A stretch of DNA of 64,000 bases from Kitasatospora paranensis (GCF_039544005.1 NZ_BAABKV010000001.1:7130001-7194000), one strand, 5' to 3'. Positions 28,101 to 37,629 are shown, counted from the first letter of the stretch. Made by a program: numbers and translations. Notes: generated by a model from the sequence alone, not told the origin.

Positions 28101-28343
28101 CAGCAGTACGCCCTGGTGGAGGGCATCGCGAGGATCGCGGACACGCTCGGGGTGCAGGTCATCGCGGAGGGCATCGAGAACACCGTGCAGCGCGACCTGC
28201 TGGCCGCGATGGGATGCCCGCTCGGCCAGGGGTACCTGTTCGCCCGTCCGCTGACCGCCGATCAGGCGGGCCTGCTGGTGCGGGACGACGCGGAGCCGGC
28301 CGGGGTGCGGAGCGGCGGGAAGGGGCGGTCCGGGAGGGTGTGA
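25137..28343 (+). CDS. Membrane GGDEF-EAL c-di-GMP enzyme
   Basis: About 1068 aa: an N-terminal sensor of roughly nine hydrophobic helices (about 35-340), a GAF-like stretch, a PAS domain (about 490-610, YFRTLVQSASDVILILRADD), a GGDEF domain with intact RLGGDEF motif (698-702) and an EAL domain with FEALVRW (EAL at 825-827), DDFGTGYSSLSYL and KIDKSF. Both cyclase and phosphodiesterase active sites look intact. The layout resembles the Streptomyces Rmd/Cdg proteins that time development. Start is unclear: GTG 25128, ATG 25137, or a TTG at 25221 with GAGGGG upstream. It is divergent from the NRPS. Confidence 0.9.
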   Translation: MYDWDRSVPDSSRARPSRAAHRLRGVAGLTRRRQRLMACYIAWMVLLTAVYYRFPADRIVWWTLIGTSGFAAILVGVRLNRPVHALSWYLLAVANLSFTAGEVVQVIQTDYLHQNDFPSIADGFYLAEYLLYGFGVWGFIRWRTAHQDRGSLIDALTLTVGLALLSWTYLIVPYAQDPSLTWFQKAVSIAYPLGDVLVLALLLRLLVPRGGKSPALLLLTVGTVGLLVSDVLYGVIQLYGTWRIGTPVDLGWAVLYLAWGAAALHPSMVELTRPIPTQPADISRGRIALLTLASLIAPAMLLADVTHNDATNAAVIGGFSAVLFLLVLSRLAGVVLAYRHAVERERVLRLAGAGLGGAATVEQVAEVVRTAASALLPAEPAHVALLAVNGEGRPKPGQDELPAIDAPARGSRLVPATELDDALVRRLDGAPSALVCPLVLEQRVLDDPLIGVLVVGGTEHRLTALWGTLDILAAQAALAVERVRLSAEINRRNSELYFRTLVQSASDVILILRADDTIRYASSSADRVLGHAALDGRALTDLVPPEDSRAVNQALIRMRTREQAEQREHWRLLRGDRSVIEAEVRWNDLRDDPTVGGLVLTLRDVTDQRQMERELTHRAFHDSLTGLANRVLFQDRVGHALSRSGRRGTVTGVLFIDLDDFKMVNDTQGHAVGDELLVAVSLRISTALRTSDTAARLGGDEFAVLVEDALSPEDVGATASAVLSVFEEPFRLSSGAVRVAASVGVATTEDSEDSAELLTHADLALYSAKAAGKRQWCTYQPALQAGLVERHELNESLDTAIAESAFALYYQPIVDLAGGELVAFEALVRWPHERRGMVLPEEFISLAEESGQIVPLGAWVLERAAAEAARWQREIGGLRETAGRSQLRVSVNVSARQFRDAGFVDTVRRVVENSGMAPGTLVLELTESVLMRRDERVRTDMQMLGDLGVRIAIDDFGTGYSSLSYLREFPISILKIDKSFIDGLGHSQQQYALVEGIARIADTLGVQVIAEGIENTVQRDLLAAMGCPLGQGYLFARPLTADQAGLLVRDDAEPAGVRSGGKGRSGRV

Positions 28344-28422
28344 CCGGTGCGCGTGACCACCTGGCGGTCCGTCAAGTTACCATCGGGTAGATTGTTGGTG
28401 ATCTGCCAAAGGACTCCCTTCC

Positions 28423-30033
28423 GTGTCTGACCGTCGACCGCGCCCGCACGGGCGCGTCACCCGTCCCCTGCTCGTCCTCGCGGCCGCGCTCGGCGTGCTG
28501 CCCGCCGCCGGGCCGGCCGCCGCCGCGCCCGGCCCGGCCCGGCCCGCCGCGTCCGCCACCCCGCACCTGGACGCGGTGGAGGCCGCGCTGCGCGAGGTCT
28601 CCCCGGGCCTGGAGGGACAGGTCTGGCAACGCACCGGCGGCAACCGCTTCGACGGGGTGCTGCAGACCCCCGGCTGCTGGGGCGACGACGCCTGCCGCGT
28701 CCGGACCGGCAGCGACCGCCTCCTCGCGGCGACCACCGCTGCCGTCGCCGCGGCCACCCGCACCGTGGACGTCTCCTCGCTCGCCCCGTTCCCGAACGGC
28801 GGCTTCGAGGACGCCCTGGTCGCGGGCCTGCGGGCGGCCACCGCCGACGGGCGCCGGCTGACCGTGCGGATCCTGGTCGGCGCCGCACCGCTCTACCACC
28901 TCGACGTCCGCCCTGCCGCCTACCGGACGGAACTGCTCGCCCGGCTCGGGCCGGCCGCCGGCTCCGTCGACCTCATCGTCGCCTCCGCCACCACCTCGCG
29001 CACCGGGCTCTCCTGGAACCACTCCAAGATCCTGGTGGTGGACGGTGCCACCGCGATCACCGGCGGCGTCAACGGCTGGAAGGGCGACTACCTCGACACC
29101 GCGCACCCGGTCACCGATGCCGATGTCGAGCTCACCGGGCCGGCCGCCACCTCGGCGAGCCGCTACCTCGACACGCTGTGGTCCTGGACCTGCGACAACG
29201 CCGGCGGCCTCACCCAGAACGTCTGGCTGGCCGGCCCGGCCGGCGGACGCTGCCCGCGAGCCCTCGCCGAGCCCGTGGCGCCCGCCGCCGGGGACGTCCC
29301 GGTGATCGCCGTCGGCGGCCTGGGCATCGGCATCCGCACCGCCGACCCCGCCTCCGCCTACCGCCCCGCGCCGCTCGACCCGGCACCGACCCGGTGCGGC
29401 GTCGGCCTGCCCGACCGGACGAACGCCGACCGTGACTACGAGACGGTCAACCCGGAGGAGAACGCGCTGCGTGCCCTGGTGGCGAGCGCCACCGGGCACG
29501 TCGAGATCTCCCAGCAGGACCTGAACGCCACCTGCCCGCCGCTGCCCCGCTACGACCAGCGGCTCTACGACGTGCTGGCCGAACGCCTCGCCGCGGGCGT
29601 CAAGGTCAGGATCGTGGTCAGCGACCCGGCCAACCGCGGCGCCGTCGGCAGCGGCGGGTACTCGCAGATCCGCTCGCTGAGCGAGATCAGCGACGTCCTG
29701 AAGGCTCGGCTGGTGACGCTGACGGGCGACGGGGCGAAGGCCCGGGAGGTGCTCTGCGGCGGCCTCCAGCTGGCGCCCTTCCGGTCCGCGCCGGGCGCCG
29801 CCTGGGCGGACGGCCACCCGTACGCCCTGCACCACAAGCTGGTGTCGGTGGACGGCGCCGCCTTCTACGCCGGCTCGAAGAACCTCTACCCGGCCTGGCT
29901 GGAGGACTTCGGGTACGTGATCGAGGACGGCGCGGCCGCCGGGCGACTGGACGCCGAGGTGCTGGCGCCCGAGTGGCAGTACTCGCGGGCCGCGGCCACC
30001 GTCGACCGCGAGCGCGGGATCTGCACGGTCTGA
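28423..30033 (+). CDS. Secreted phospholipase D-like protein
   Basis: A 536-aa exported protein. The signal peptide covers about 35 residues (RVTRPLLVLAAALGVLPAAG then AAAAPG). It has two complete HKD motifs, NHSKILVVDGATAITGG in the first half and HHKLVSVDGAAFYAGSKN near the C-terminus, so both catalytic half-sites are present. Length matches actinobacterial secreted PLDs. Likely activity is phosphodiester hydrolysis or transphosphatidylation outside the cell. It starts at GTG 28423 and is convergent with the M1 peptidase gene. Confidence 0.9.
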   Translation: MSDRRPRPHGRVTRPLLVLAAALGVLPAAGPAAAAPGPARPAASATPHLDAVEAALREVSPGLEGQVWQRTGGNRFDGVLQTPGCWGDDACRVRTGSDRLLAATTAAVAAATRTVDVSSLAPFPNGGFEDALVAGLRAATADGRRLTVRILVGAAPLYHLDVRPAAYRTELLARLGPAAGSVDLIVASATTSRTGLSWNHSKILVVDGATAITGGVNGWKGDYLDTAHPVTDADVELTGPAATSASRYLDTLWSWTCDNAGGLTQNVWLAGPAGGRCPRALAEPVAPAAGDVPVIAVGGLGIGIRTADPASAYRPAPLDPAPTRCGVGLPDRTNADRDYETVNPEENALRALVASATGHVEISQQDLNATCPPLPRYDQRLYDVLAERLAAGVKVRIVVSDPANRGAVGSGGYSQIRSLSEISDVLKARLVTLTGDGAKAREVLCGGLQLAPFRSAPGAAWADGHPYALHHKLVSVDGAAFYAGSKNLYPAWLEDFGYVIEDGAAAGRLDAEVLAPEWQYSRAAATVDRERGICTV

Positions 30034-30088
30034 CCGGCCGCGCGGCCCCGCACCGCCCGGCGGGGCCGGTGCTGGGCCGCGTGCGAGG

Positions 30089-31573
30089 TCAGTGCTGCTG
30101 CGCGCTGTGGATCTGCGCCCAGGAGCGGGGCTCCTGCGGCGCGGCGAGCGGCCGGGCGGTGCCGGCGCCGTTCGGCACGGCGCCCGCCGCGGGCTTGGCC
30201 GGGGTGTCCAGCCACGTCCGGAAGAGCCCGGTCAGCGACCGGCCGGAGATCCGCTCGGCGTACTGCCGGAAGTCGGTGACGCTCGCGTTGCCGTAGCGGT
30301 GCTCGGCCGGCCAGCCCTTGAGGATCCGGAGGAACGCGTCGTCGCCGACCTGCACCCGGAGCGCCTGGAGGGCGAGCGCGCCGCGGTCGTAGACGGCCGC
30401 GTCGAACTGGTGCTCCGGGCCCGGGTCGCCCGGCTTCACCGTCCAGAACGGGTCGTCGGCCGCGTGCGAGGAGTACACCCAGTCGGCGAGCTCCTGGGCG
30501 GTGCCCTCGCCCTCGTGCTCGGACCAGAGCCACTGGGCGTAGGTGGCGAACCCCTCGTTCAGCCAGATGTCGCTCCAGTGCCGGACGGACACCGTGTCGC
30601 CGAACCACTGGTGGGCCAGCTCGTGCACCACCACCGAGGTGTTGGAGCCCCGGGAGAACTGCCGGGGGCTGTAGAACACCCGGGTCTGGTTCTCCAGCGC
30701 GTAGCCGGTCGGGACGTTCGGCACATAGCCGCCGACCGAGCCGAACGGGTACGGGCCGAACCAGCCGGCCAGCCAGTCGGCGAGTTCACCCGTCCGCTCG
30801 ACGCTGGCGCGTGCCGCGCCGTCGTTCGGGCCGAGGTCGCGGCTGTAGGCGTTGAGCACGGGCAGGCCGCCGGCGCTGGTGGAGCGGGTGATGTCGAACC
30901 GGCCGAGCGCCAGGGTGGCCAGATAGGTGGCCTGCGGACGGTCCTCGCGCCAGTTCCAGCGTGTCCAGCCGAGCCGGGAGCTCTGCGAGACGAGGTCGCC
31001 GTTGCTGATCGCCTGGGTGCCGTCCGGCACGAGCACCGAGACGTCGAAGGTGGCCTTGTCGGCGGGGTGGTCGTTGCTGGGGAACCACCACCAGGCCGCC
31101 TCCGGCTCCCCCGCCGCCACCCCGCCGTCGGGGGTGCGCAGCCAGGCGGTGAAGCCGTAGCGGCTGACCGTGGACGGCGTCCCGGCGTACCGCACCACGA
31201 TGGTGGCCCGGTGCCCCTGGGCCAGCGGTGCGGCGGGGGTGATCTCCAGCTCCTGTTCGCCGGTGGCCGCGTACCGGGCCGGCAGGCCGTCGACCAGGAC
31301 CTCGGTGACGCCGAGGGCGAAGTCCAGGTCGAAGCGGGAGAGGTCCTGGGTGGCGGTGGCCAGGATGGTGGTGGTGCCCTCCAGCCGGTCGGTGGCGGGC
31401 TGGTACTTCAGGCGGATGTCGTAGTGCGAGACGTCGTAGCCGCCGTTCCCGTAGGTCGGGTAGTACGGGTCGCCGATCCCCGGTGCGCCCGGCGTCGGGG
31501 CGGCCGCCGCGGCCGGATCGGCGAGCAGGATCAGGGCGGCGGCTGCGGCGGTGACGATCGTCCTCGTGCGCAC
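30089..31573 (-). CDS. Secreted M1 family metallopeptidase
   Basis: A 494-aa zinc aminopeptidase-like protein. The signal peptide is VRTRTIVTAAAAALILLADP with an AAAA cleavage region. The HELAH zinc motif is followed 18 residues later by the third ligand in NEGFATY; upstream is the YALENQTRVFY region corresponding to the exopeptidase GAMEN block, here changed to GYALEN. I chose GTG 31573 because GGAGG lies 6 nt upstream and the signal peptide starts there. It probably processes extracellular peptides. Confidence 0.9.
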   Translation of the reverse strand: MRTRTIVTAAAAALILLADPAAAAAPTPGAPGIGDPYYPTYGNGGYDVSHYDIRLKYQPATDRLEGTTTILATATQDLSRFDLDFALGVTEVLVDGLPARYAATGEQELEITPAAPLAQGHRATIVVRYAGTPSTVSRYGFTAWLRTPDGGVAAGEPEAAWWWFPSNDHPADKATFDVSVLVPDGTQAISNGDLVSQSSRLGWTRWNWREDRPQATYLATLALGRFDITRSTSAGGLPVLNAYSRDLGPNDGAARASVERTGELADWLAGWFGPYPFGSVGGYVPNVPTGYALENQTRVFYSPRQFSRGSNTSVVVHELAHQWFGDTVSVRHWSDIWLNEGFATYAQWLWSEHEGEGTAQELADWVYSSHAADDPFWTVKPGDPGPEHQFDAAVYDRGALALQALRVQVGDDAFLRILKGWPAEHRYGNASVTDFRQYAERISGRSLTGLFRTWLDTPAKPAAGAVPNGAGTARPLAAPQEPRSWAQIHSAQQH

Positions 31574-31707
31574 AGGGGTCCTCCGGTGCGGTCGGCGGGG
31601 CACGGGCGGCCCGGCGGCGGGCCGGTCGGGCCGTCGCCGGGTCGGACGCCCAGTCTCACGGGTATGACATGCCCATGCAATAAGGCCTCCGCCATCCGGC
31701 AGCACCG

Positions 31708-31748
31708 CCGGGCCGGGCCCGCGGATCCCCTCCGCGGGCCCGGCCCGG
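31708..31748 (-). terminator. Strong terminator after the TPR gene
   Basis: An 18-bp perfect GC-rich stem with a 5-nt loop (TCCCC on the plus strand) lies 16 bp past the TPR stop and 135 bp before the M1 peptidase start. It is the strongest hairpin in the window. Confidence 0.85.
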
Positions 31749-31763
31749 GGCCGGCGCCACCGC

Positions 31764-32110
31764 TCAGCGGTCCGCGGCCGGCTCCCCCGAGAGGGCGGCC
31801 GACAGCCGCAGCCACCGGGCGGCCTCGGCGGCCCGGCCCTGGCGCTGCAGCGTGCGGCCGAGCATCAGGTAGGCGTACCCCTCGACCGGGTCGCGTTCGA
31901 TCACCTCGCGCAGCTGCTCCTCCGCACGGGTGAGCTGGGCCGAGTGGTAGTAGGCGCGGGCCAGCAGCAGCCGCGGCCCGACCTGCTCGGGGAGTGCTCC
32001 ACCACCTCGGCCAGCAGCCGCGCCGCCTGCGCGTAGTCCTTGGCGTCGAAGTACAGCCCGGCCCAGCGCCACTGCTCGGCGGCGTCCCCGGCCACGTATG
32101 CGTCGATCAC
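31764..32110 (-). CDS. Small TPR protein (frameshifted)
   Basis: Reconstructed as 115 aa of tetratricopeptide repeats: EQWRWAGLYFDAKDYAQAAR, then RLLLARAYYHSAQLTRAEEQ, then EGYAYLMLGRTLQRQGRAAE and ARWLRLSAAL. The start is GTG 32110 with AGGAG 5 nt upstream. The frame breaks near 31996 (a C4 run that should be C5), and 116 codons are restored by adding one base. It is probably a cytoplasmic protein-interaction scaffold. It is divergent from the DUF1876 gene. Confidence 0.82.
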
Positions 32111-32279
32111 TGCGACTCCTCTCCGCGGCGGCCGGATCCGCGCTCCACGCGGACCCGCACCGATCGGTTGAACGTTCACCGACATGCGGGCATTCCGCGG
32201 CCCGCCGGCGTCCCTGCTTGCCCGGGCACCGACCGGCGGCGCACGCTGGAAGCGAAGCCACGGCACCAGGAGGTGCGGG

Positions 32280-32543
32280 ATGCACAACCAGTGGGACGTA
32301 GAGCTCAGCTTCGACGAGGACGGTGTCAACACCCTCTGCGAGGCGCGCCTGGTCGGCTCGCACGCGCCGGGCGTCAGCGGACACGGCGAGGCGGTCAAGA
32401 GCCGCGACGACCGGCCACTGGCCCGGATCGGCGAGGAGATGGCCGCCTCCCGCGCCCTCGACGACCTCTCCCGCCGACTGCGCTCGGTGGCCGACGGGGA
32501 GATCGCCGACGAGGGCCACCGGCCCTCCTACCTGATCTACTGA
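32280..32543 (+). CDS. DUF1876 domain protein
   Basis: An 87-aa DUF1876 protein (dsRNA-binding-like fold, function unknown). Typical features are WDVELSFDEDGVNTLCEARL at the N-terminus, GHGEAVKSRDDRPLARIGEE and ALDDLSRRLRSVADGEI. AGGAGG at 32268-32273 places the ATG at 32280. Actinobacterial relatives usually occur as stand-alone genes near stress functions. Confidence 0.88.
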   Translation: MHNQWDVELSFDEDGVNTLCEARLVGSHAPGVSGHGEAVKSRDDRPLARIGEEMAASRALDDLSRRLRSVADGEIADEGHRPSYLIY

Positions 32544-32695
32544 CCGTCACCGCCGACCCCCGCACCGGGCCCCGCGCCCGGGGCGGCTGCGGTGCGCCCG
32601 CGGCCGGACACCCTCCGTGACCTCCGGATCTCCGGAACGAGGTGATCGGCCCCAACCTCTGGCCCGCCGGGTCCGCCGGGGGTACACATAGGCAT

Positions 32696-35394
32696 ATGGT
32701 CCGGTTTAGGGGCCGATCCCGGACCCTGCCGGTCCCCGACTCCACCGGTCGACGTCCGTGGTCGCCGATCAGCGTGCGCACCGTCGCAGGCCAGGTCTTC
32801 GTCCTCCAGGTGGTCATCGTGCTCCTGCTGGTCGTCGCCGCCGGCACGGAGCTCGTGCTGCAGTCGCGGCACGACACCTCCGCCGAGGCCCGCAACCGCT
32901 CGCTCGCCGTCGCCCAGACCTACGCCAACTCGCCGGGCATCGTCGCCGCGCTGCGCTCCCCGAACCCCACCGCCGTCCTGCAGCCAAGCGCCGAGGCCGC
33001 CCGCAAGGCCACCGGCGTCGACTTCATCGTCGTCCTGAACACCGACGGCATCCGCTACACCCATCCCAAGCCGGACCGGATCGGCAAGAAGTTCGTCGGC
33101 AACATCGCCCCCGCCCTCGCCGGCCAGCCCGTGATCGAGACCGTCAACGGCACCATCGGCCAGCTCGTCCAGGCCACCGTGCCGGTCGACGCCCCCGACG
33201 GCACCGTGGTCGGCCTCGTCTCCGCCGGAATCCGCACGGCCGAGATCAGCTCCACCGCCAACCGGCAGCTTCCGCTGCTGCTGCTCGCCGGCGCCGGTGC
33301 GCTCGCCCTCGCCACCGCCGGCACCGCCCTGGTCATGCGCCGGCTGCGCCGCCAGACGCACGGACTCGGCCCCGCCGAGATGACCCGGATGTACGAGCAC
33401 CACGACGCTGTCCTGCACGCCGTCCGCGAGGGCGTGCTCATCCTCGACGGCAGCGGCCGGCTGGTGCTCGCCAACGACGAGGCCAGGCGCCTGCTCGGCC
33501 TGCCCGCCGAGGCCGAGGGCGGCGCCGTCGCCGACCTGGGCCTCGACCGGCCGCTCACCGCCCTGTTCGGATCGGGCCGCACCGTCACCGACGAGGTCGT
33601 CCGGGCCGGCGACCGCCTGCTCGCCGTCAACATCCGCTCCACCGAGGTCAACGGCGGCCCGCCCGGACACGTCGTCACCCTCCGCGACTCCACCGAGTTG
33701 CTGGCCCTCTCCGGCCGGGTCGAACTCGCCGGCCGGCGCCTCCAACTGCTCTACGACGCCAGCGGCGCCATCGGCACCACCCTGGACGTCTCCCGTACCG
33801 CCCAGGAACTCGCCGACGCCGCCGTCCCCGCCTTCGCCGACTTCGTCACCGTCGACCTCGCCGAGGCCGTCCTGCGCGGCGAGGAACCCGCCGTCGGGCT
33901 GGACGGCGCCCCCTCCAGATGCGCCGCGTCGGACACAGCGGGATCCGCGACGACTCGCCGTTCATCCCGGTCGGCGACAGCGTCCCCCTGGTGCCCGGCA
34001 CCCCGCGGGCCCGGTCCATGGTCACCGGTGGCGCCGTCATCGCCGAGGACCTCCGGGCCGCCGTCCGGGCCTGGCAGGCCTACCAGCCCGAGCGGGCCAC
34101 CGGCGTCCTGGAGTACGGCGTCCACTCGCTGCTCACCGTGCCCCTGCAGGCCCGCGGCGTCGTCCTCGGGATGGCCAGCTTCTGGCGCTCCGAGCGGCCC
34201 GAACCGTTCGACGAGGAGGACCGCTCGCTCGCCGAGGAACTCGTCGCCCGGGCCGGCGTCTCCATCGACAACGCCCGGCGCTACACCCGCGAGCACGCCA
34301 TGGCGGTCACCCTCCAGCACAGCCTGCTGCCCGGCGGCCTGCCCGAGCAGAGCGCCCTCGACACCGCCTACCGCTACCTCCCCGCGCAGGCCGGCGTCGG
34401 CGGCGACTGGTTCGACGTCATCCCGCTGTCCGGCGCCCGGGTCGCCCTGGTGGTCGGCGACGTGGTCGGCCACGGCCTGCACGCCGCCGCCACCATGGGC
34501 CGGCTGCGCACCGCCGTCCACACCTTCTCCGCCCTCGACCTGCCGCCCGACGAACTCCTCGGCCACCTCGACGACCTGGTGAACCGCCTCGACCAGGACT
34601 CCTCCCCGGACGGCGACTCCCCGATCACCGGCGCCACCTGCCTCTACGCGATCTACGACCCGGTCGCGCTGCGCTGCACCATGGCCCGGGCCGGTCACCT
34701 CCTGCCCGCCCTCGTCCACCCCGACGGCAGCGTCGAGTTCCCCGAGCTGCCCGCCGGGGCGCCGCTCGGCACCGTCGGCATGCCGTTCGAGGCCGTCGAG
34801 ATCGACGTGCCCGAGGGCAGCCGGCTGGTCCTCTACACCGACGGCCTGGTGGAGGACCGCAGCCGGGACATCGACGAGGGCCTGGAGACGCTGCGGGTCA
34901 CCCTGGCCGAGCACCCGGACGGCACCCCCGACCAGACCTGCGACACCGTGCTCGCCCGGATGCTCCCCGCCAGCCCGACCGACGACATCGCCCTGCTGGT
35001 CGCCCGCACCAGGGCGCTGCCCGCCGAGAAGGTCGCGGTCTGGGACGTCCCCGCCGACCCGAGCGCCGTCTCCGTGATCCGCGGCGAGGTCAGCCGCCGG
35101 CTGGAGGAGTGGGGCCTGGACGACCTCGCCTTCACCACCGAACTCGTCCTCAGCGAGCTGGTCACCAACGCCATCCGCTACGGCGGCGAGCCGATCGGCG
35201 TGCGGCTGCTGCTGGACCGCACGCTGATCTGCGAGGTCTCCGACACCGGCAGCACCGCCCCGCACCTCCGCTACGCGGCGAGCACGGACGAGGGCGGCCG
35301 CGGCCTGTTCCTGGTCGCCCAGTTCGCCGAGCGCTGGGGCACCCGCTACACCGCCACCGGCAAGGTGATCTGGGCCGAGCAGGCGCTGCCCTGA
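32696..35394 (+). CDS. RsbU-like PP2C sensor phosphatase with HATPase domain (frameshifted)
   Basis: Reconstructed as 899 aa. An extracytoplasmic sensor sits between two TM segments (FVLQVVIVLLLVVAAG and LLLLAGAGALALATAGT) and resembles the CitA/DcuS Cache domain (GVDFIVVLNTDGIRYTHP). Next come a PAS domain, a GAF domain, a SpoIIE/PP2C phosphatase (PAQAGVGGDWFDVI, GDVVGHGLHAAA, DDIALLV) and a C-terminal anti-sigma-type ATPase (VLSELVTNAIRYGG). Such proteins control partner-switching sigma-factor cascades. One base is missing near 33912 in the C run before CAGATGCG. Confidence 0.88.
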
Positions 35395-35452
35395 GAGTGG
35401 TCCGCCCTGAGAGCGGTCGGCCCTGAGGACGCCCGGCCCTGGGGACGCTCAG
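35389..35452. repeat. Four 16-bp tandem repeats across the phosphatase stop codon
   Basis: Units begin at 35389, 35405, 35421 and 35437, each starting CCCTGAG or CCCTGGG. The first unit contains the TGA stop of the phosphatase (35392-35394) and the last reaches the SRPBCC stop. Units 1 and 2 differ at two of 16 positions. Confidence 0.75.
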
Positions 35453-35883
35453 CGCTGCTCGTCCTCCACCAGCTGTTTGAACTGCTCCAGGTCCGAGCGG
35501 ACCGTCCGCTCGATCGCGCTGGCCTGGGCGAACCCGTGGCCGCCGCCGAACACCTCGGCCACCGCCGCCGGCTCGTACTCGATGCGGACCTGCACCCGGG
35601 TGCGCCCGGCACCCAGCGGGCGCAGGGCGATCGCGCCGCGCAGCGGCGGGCCGTCGACCGTCTGCCAGGTCATCACCCGGCCCCGGCCGAGGTCGGTGAA
35701 GTAGGCGTCGAACTCGCGGTGGCCGCCGTCCACGGCCACGTCCAGGTGCGCACGGTGGCTGCCGCGGGCGTGCGCGTGCAGCACGCCGTCCACGAAGCGC
35801 GGGTAGTCGACGACCCGGTGCAGGTGCTCCCAGGTCGCGTCCGCCGGAGCCCCGATCTCGATCTGCTCCTCAAGGGTGCTCAT
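35449..35883 (-). CDS. SRPBCC family (polyketide cyclase-like) protein
   Basis: A 144-aa START/SRPBCC protein: STLEEQIEIGAPADATWEHL, VDYPRFVDGVLHAHARG, MTWQTVDGPPLRGAIALRPL and TRVQVRIEYEP, then a C-terminal helix SAIERTVRSDLEQFKQLVED. It has a hydrophobic ligand-binding cavity. Ligand is unknown and no biosynthetic neighbours are seen. The ATG at 35883 is preferred because homology begins at MSTLEE. Confidence 0.87.
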   Translation of the reverse strand: MSTLEEQIEIGAPADATWEHLHRVVDYPRFVDGVLHAHARGSHRAHLDVAVDGGHREFDAYFTDLGRGRVMTWQTVDGPPLRGAIALRPLGAGRTRVQVRIEYEPAAVAEVFGGGHGFAQASAIERTVRSDLEQFKQLVEDEQR

Positions 35884-36010
35884 GGCTCTCCTCGCCCGCC
35901 GCCGCCGAACCGCGCCGCCTCCCTCAGCCTGCGCCCGGCGGCGGGCCGCGGCAACGAGGCCCGCCGGGCACCGCAGGCCCACGGCCGGGTTCCACGCGCC
36001 GCGCGGCCCG

Positions 36011-37288
36011 TCAGGCGGACCGGCGCGGCAGCCAGCAGCCGTGTACCAGGAGCGCCGCGGCCGCGAAAGCGGCGATCACCGACGCCATCGGCAGCGCCGA
36101 CCCGGAGCCGCCGAGACCGACCAGCGGCGCGGCGAGCGCGCCGAACGCGAACTGCAGCAGGCCGAGCAGCGCGGAGGCCGTCCCGGCCTGCGCCTGTCCG
36201 GACAGCGCCAGCGCCGTTGCGTTCGGCATCACGAAGCCCACCGCGCCCACCACCAGTGCCAGCGAGGCGCAGACCGCCCACAGGCCGAGGCCCGCCGTCA
36301 CCGCGGTCAGCAGCCCCGCACCGCCCGCGGCCGACAGTGCCAGCCCGACCCGCAGCAGCGCCTCCGGGGACCGGCTGCGCAGCAGTCGGGCGTTCAGCTG
36401 GCCGAGCAGCACCAGGCCCAGCGCGTTGCCGCCGAAGACCAGGCCGAACTGCTGCGCGCTGAGCCCGTACACCTGCTGGAGGACGAACGAGGAACCGGAG
36501 ATGTAGGCGAACATCGCGGCGAACACGGCGCCGGCCGACAGGGCGTGGCCCATGAATCGGCGGTCGGCCAGCAGCCCGCCGAAGCTGCGCACGCTGCGCC
36601 CCAGGCCGCCCGCCGTCCGGCGCTCGGCCGGGAGCGATTCGGGCAGGGCGAGCGCGGCCGCCGCCAGCAGCAGCACGCCGATCACGGCCAGGACGGCGAA
36701 CACGGCACGCCAGTCGGCGAACCTCAGCAGCTGGCTGCCGAGCACCGGGGCCAGGATCGGCGCCAGCCCGTTCACCAGCATCAGCAGCGAGAAGAACCGG
36801 GCCGCCTCGACCCCGTCGTACAGGTCCCGGACCACCGCCCGGCTGATCACGATGCCCGCCGCACCGGCCATCCCCTGGACGAACCGCAGGCCGGTCAGCG
36901 TGCCGGCCGTGGGGGCGAACGCGCAGGCCAGCGAGGCGACGGCGTAGCAGGCGAGGCCGGCCAGCAGCGGCGTCCGGCGGCCGCGGCTGTCGCTGAGCGG
37001 GCCGACCGCCAGCTGGCCGAGGGCGAGCCCGAGCAGGCACGCGGTGAGGGTGAGCTGCACGTCGGCGTCGTGCACGCCGAGGTCGGCGGCCAGCGACGGG
37101 AACGCCGGGAGGTACATGTCCAGGGACAGCGGCCCGAACGCGGAGAGCGCGCCGAGCACCAGGATCAGCCGCAGCCGGCGCGGGCCGCCGGTGCGTCCGG
37201 GGGCGGTGCCGGGCGCGGAGCTGCGGGTCCGCGGGGCGGGGGAGTGGTCACCCGGTTCAGCGTAGGGGAATCGCTGACTGATCAGCAA
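36011..37288 (-). CDS. Bcr/CflA-type MFS multidrug exporter
   Basis: A 12-TM proton-driven drug exporter of the Bcr/CflA subfamily: FGPLSLDMYLPAFPSLAADL (typical first helix), GQLAVGPLSDSRGRR (motif A loop), FVQGMAGAAGIVISRAVVRD and SLALVVGAVGFVMPNATALAL. The open frame begins with TTG 37288. A better start may be GTG 37251 in another frame, followed by one missing base: it sits 7 nt after a TTGCTG-N18-TACGCT promoter, so the mRNA would be leaderless. The MarR gene that probably controls it now lies beyond an inserted transposon. Confidence 0.88.
   Translation of the reverse strand: MLISQRFPYAEPGDHSPAPRTRSSAPGTAPGRTGGPRRLRLILVLGALSAFGPLSLDMYLPAFPSLAADLGVHDADVQLTLTACLLGLALGQLAVGPLSDSRGRRTPLLAGLACYAVASLACAFAPTAGTLTGLRFVQGMAGAAGIVISRAVVRDLYDGVEAARFFSLLMLVNGLAPILAPVLGSQLLRFADWRAVFAVLAVIGVLLLAAAALALPESLPAERRTAGGLGRSVRSFGGLLADRRFMGHALSAGAVFAAMFAYISGSSFVLQQVYGLSAQQFGLVFGGNALGLVLLGQLNARLLRSRSPEALLRVGLALSAAGGAGLLTAVTAGLGLWAVCASLALVVGAVGFVMPNATALALSGQAQAGTASALLGLLQFAFGALAAPLVGLGGSGSALPMASVIAAFAAAALLVHGCWLPRRSA
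37259..37288 (-). promoter_or_regulatory. Promoter of the Bcr/CflA gene
   Basis: On the minus strand, TTGCTG (37288-37283), an 18-nt spacer and TACGCT (37264-37259) match the main actinobacterial promoter well. The GTG at 37251 is at or next to the expected start. CAATTG at 37286-37291 and TAATTA at 37302-37307, each next to TCAGC, are possible MarR half-sites. Confidence 0.5.
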
Positions 37289-37344
37289 TTGAGCGGTCAG
37301 CTAATTACCCGGCCCGGACCCGGCCGGCGCCGGGTGTTCGGCCC

Positions 37345-37389
37345 CGGGGATCAATGGAACCGTGGATATCGGCGAGAACGATCATGGTC
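37345..37389 (+). repeat. Left terminal inverted repeat
   Basis: 45 bp; the first 21 are identical to the complement of the right end, and the remaining 24 have four mismatches. Confidence 0.88.
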
Positions 37390-37629
37390 CGATCGCTGCG
37401 AGGGCTCTGACGCGGCTCTCGTGCCCACGACGGGCCTTGCGCCGGGCCGGAACCGCCGGGGCACCGTGGCCGCCTCGCCGCCGCCGGTGAACTCCAGACC
37501 GGTCGCCCCTTCCGTGCGGAGAATCGGACCCCTTCTGTCGTCGAACCCTGTCAGCAATCGTCATCGGATCCGATGGGATCGGCGCCGCCTCAGTGCCCCG
37601 GAATGTCCGGGTTCATTGGACGCCGACCG

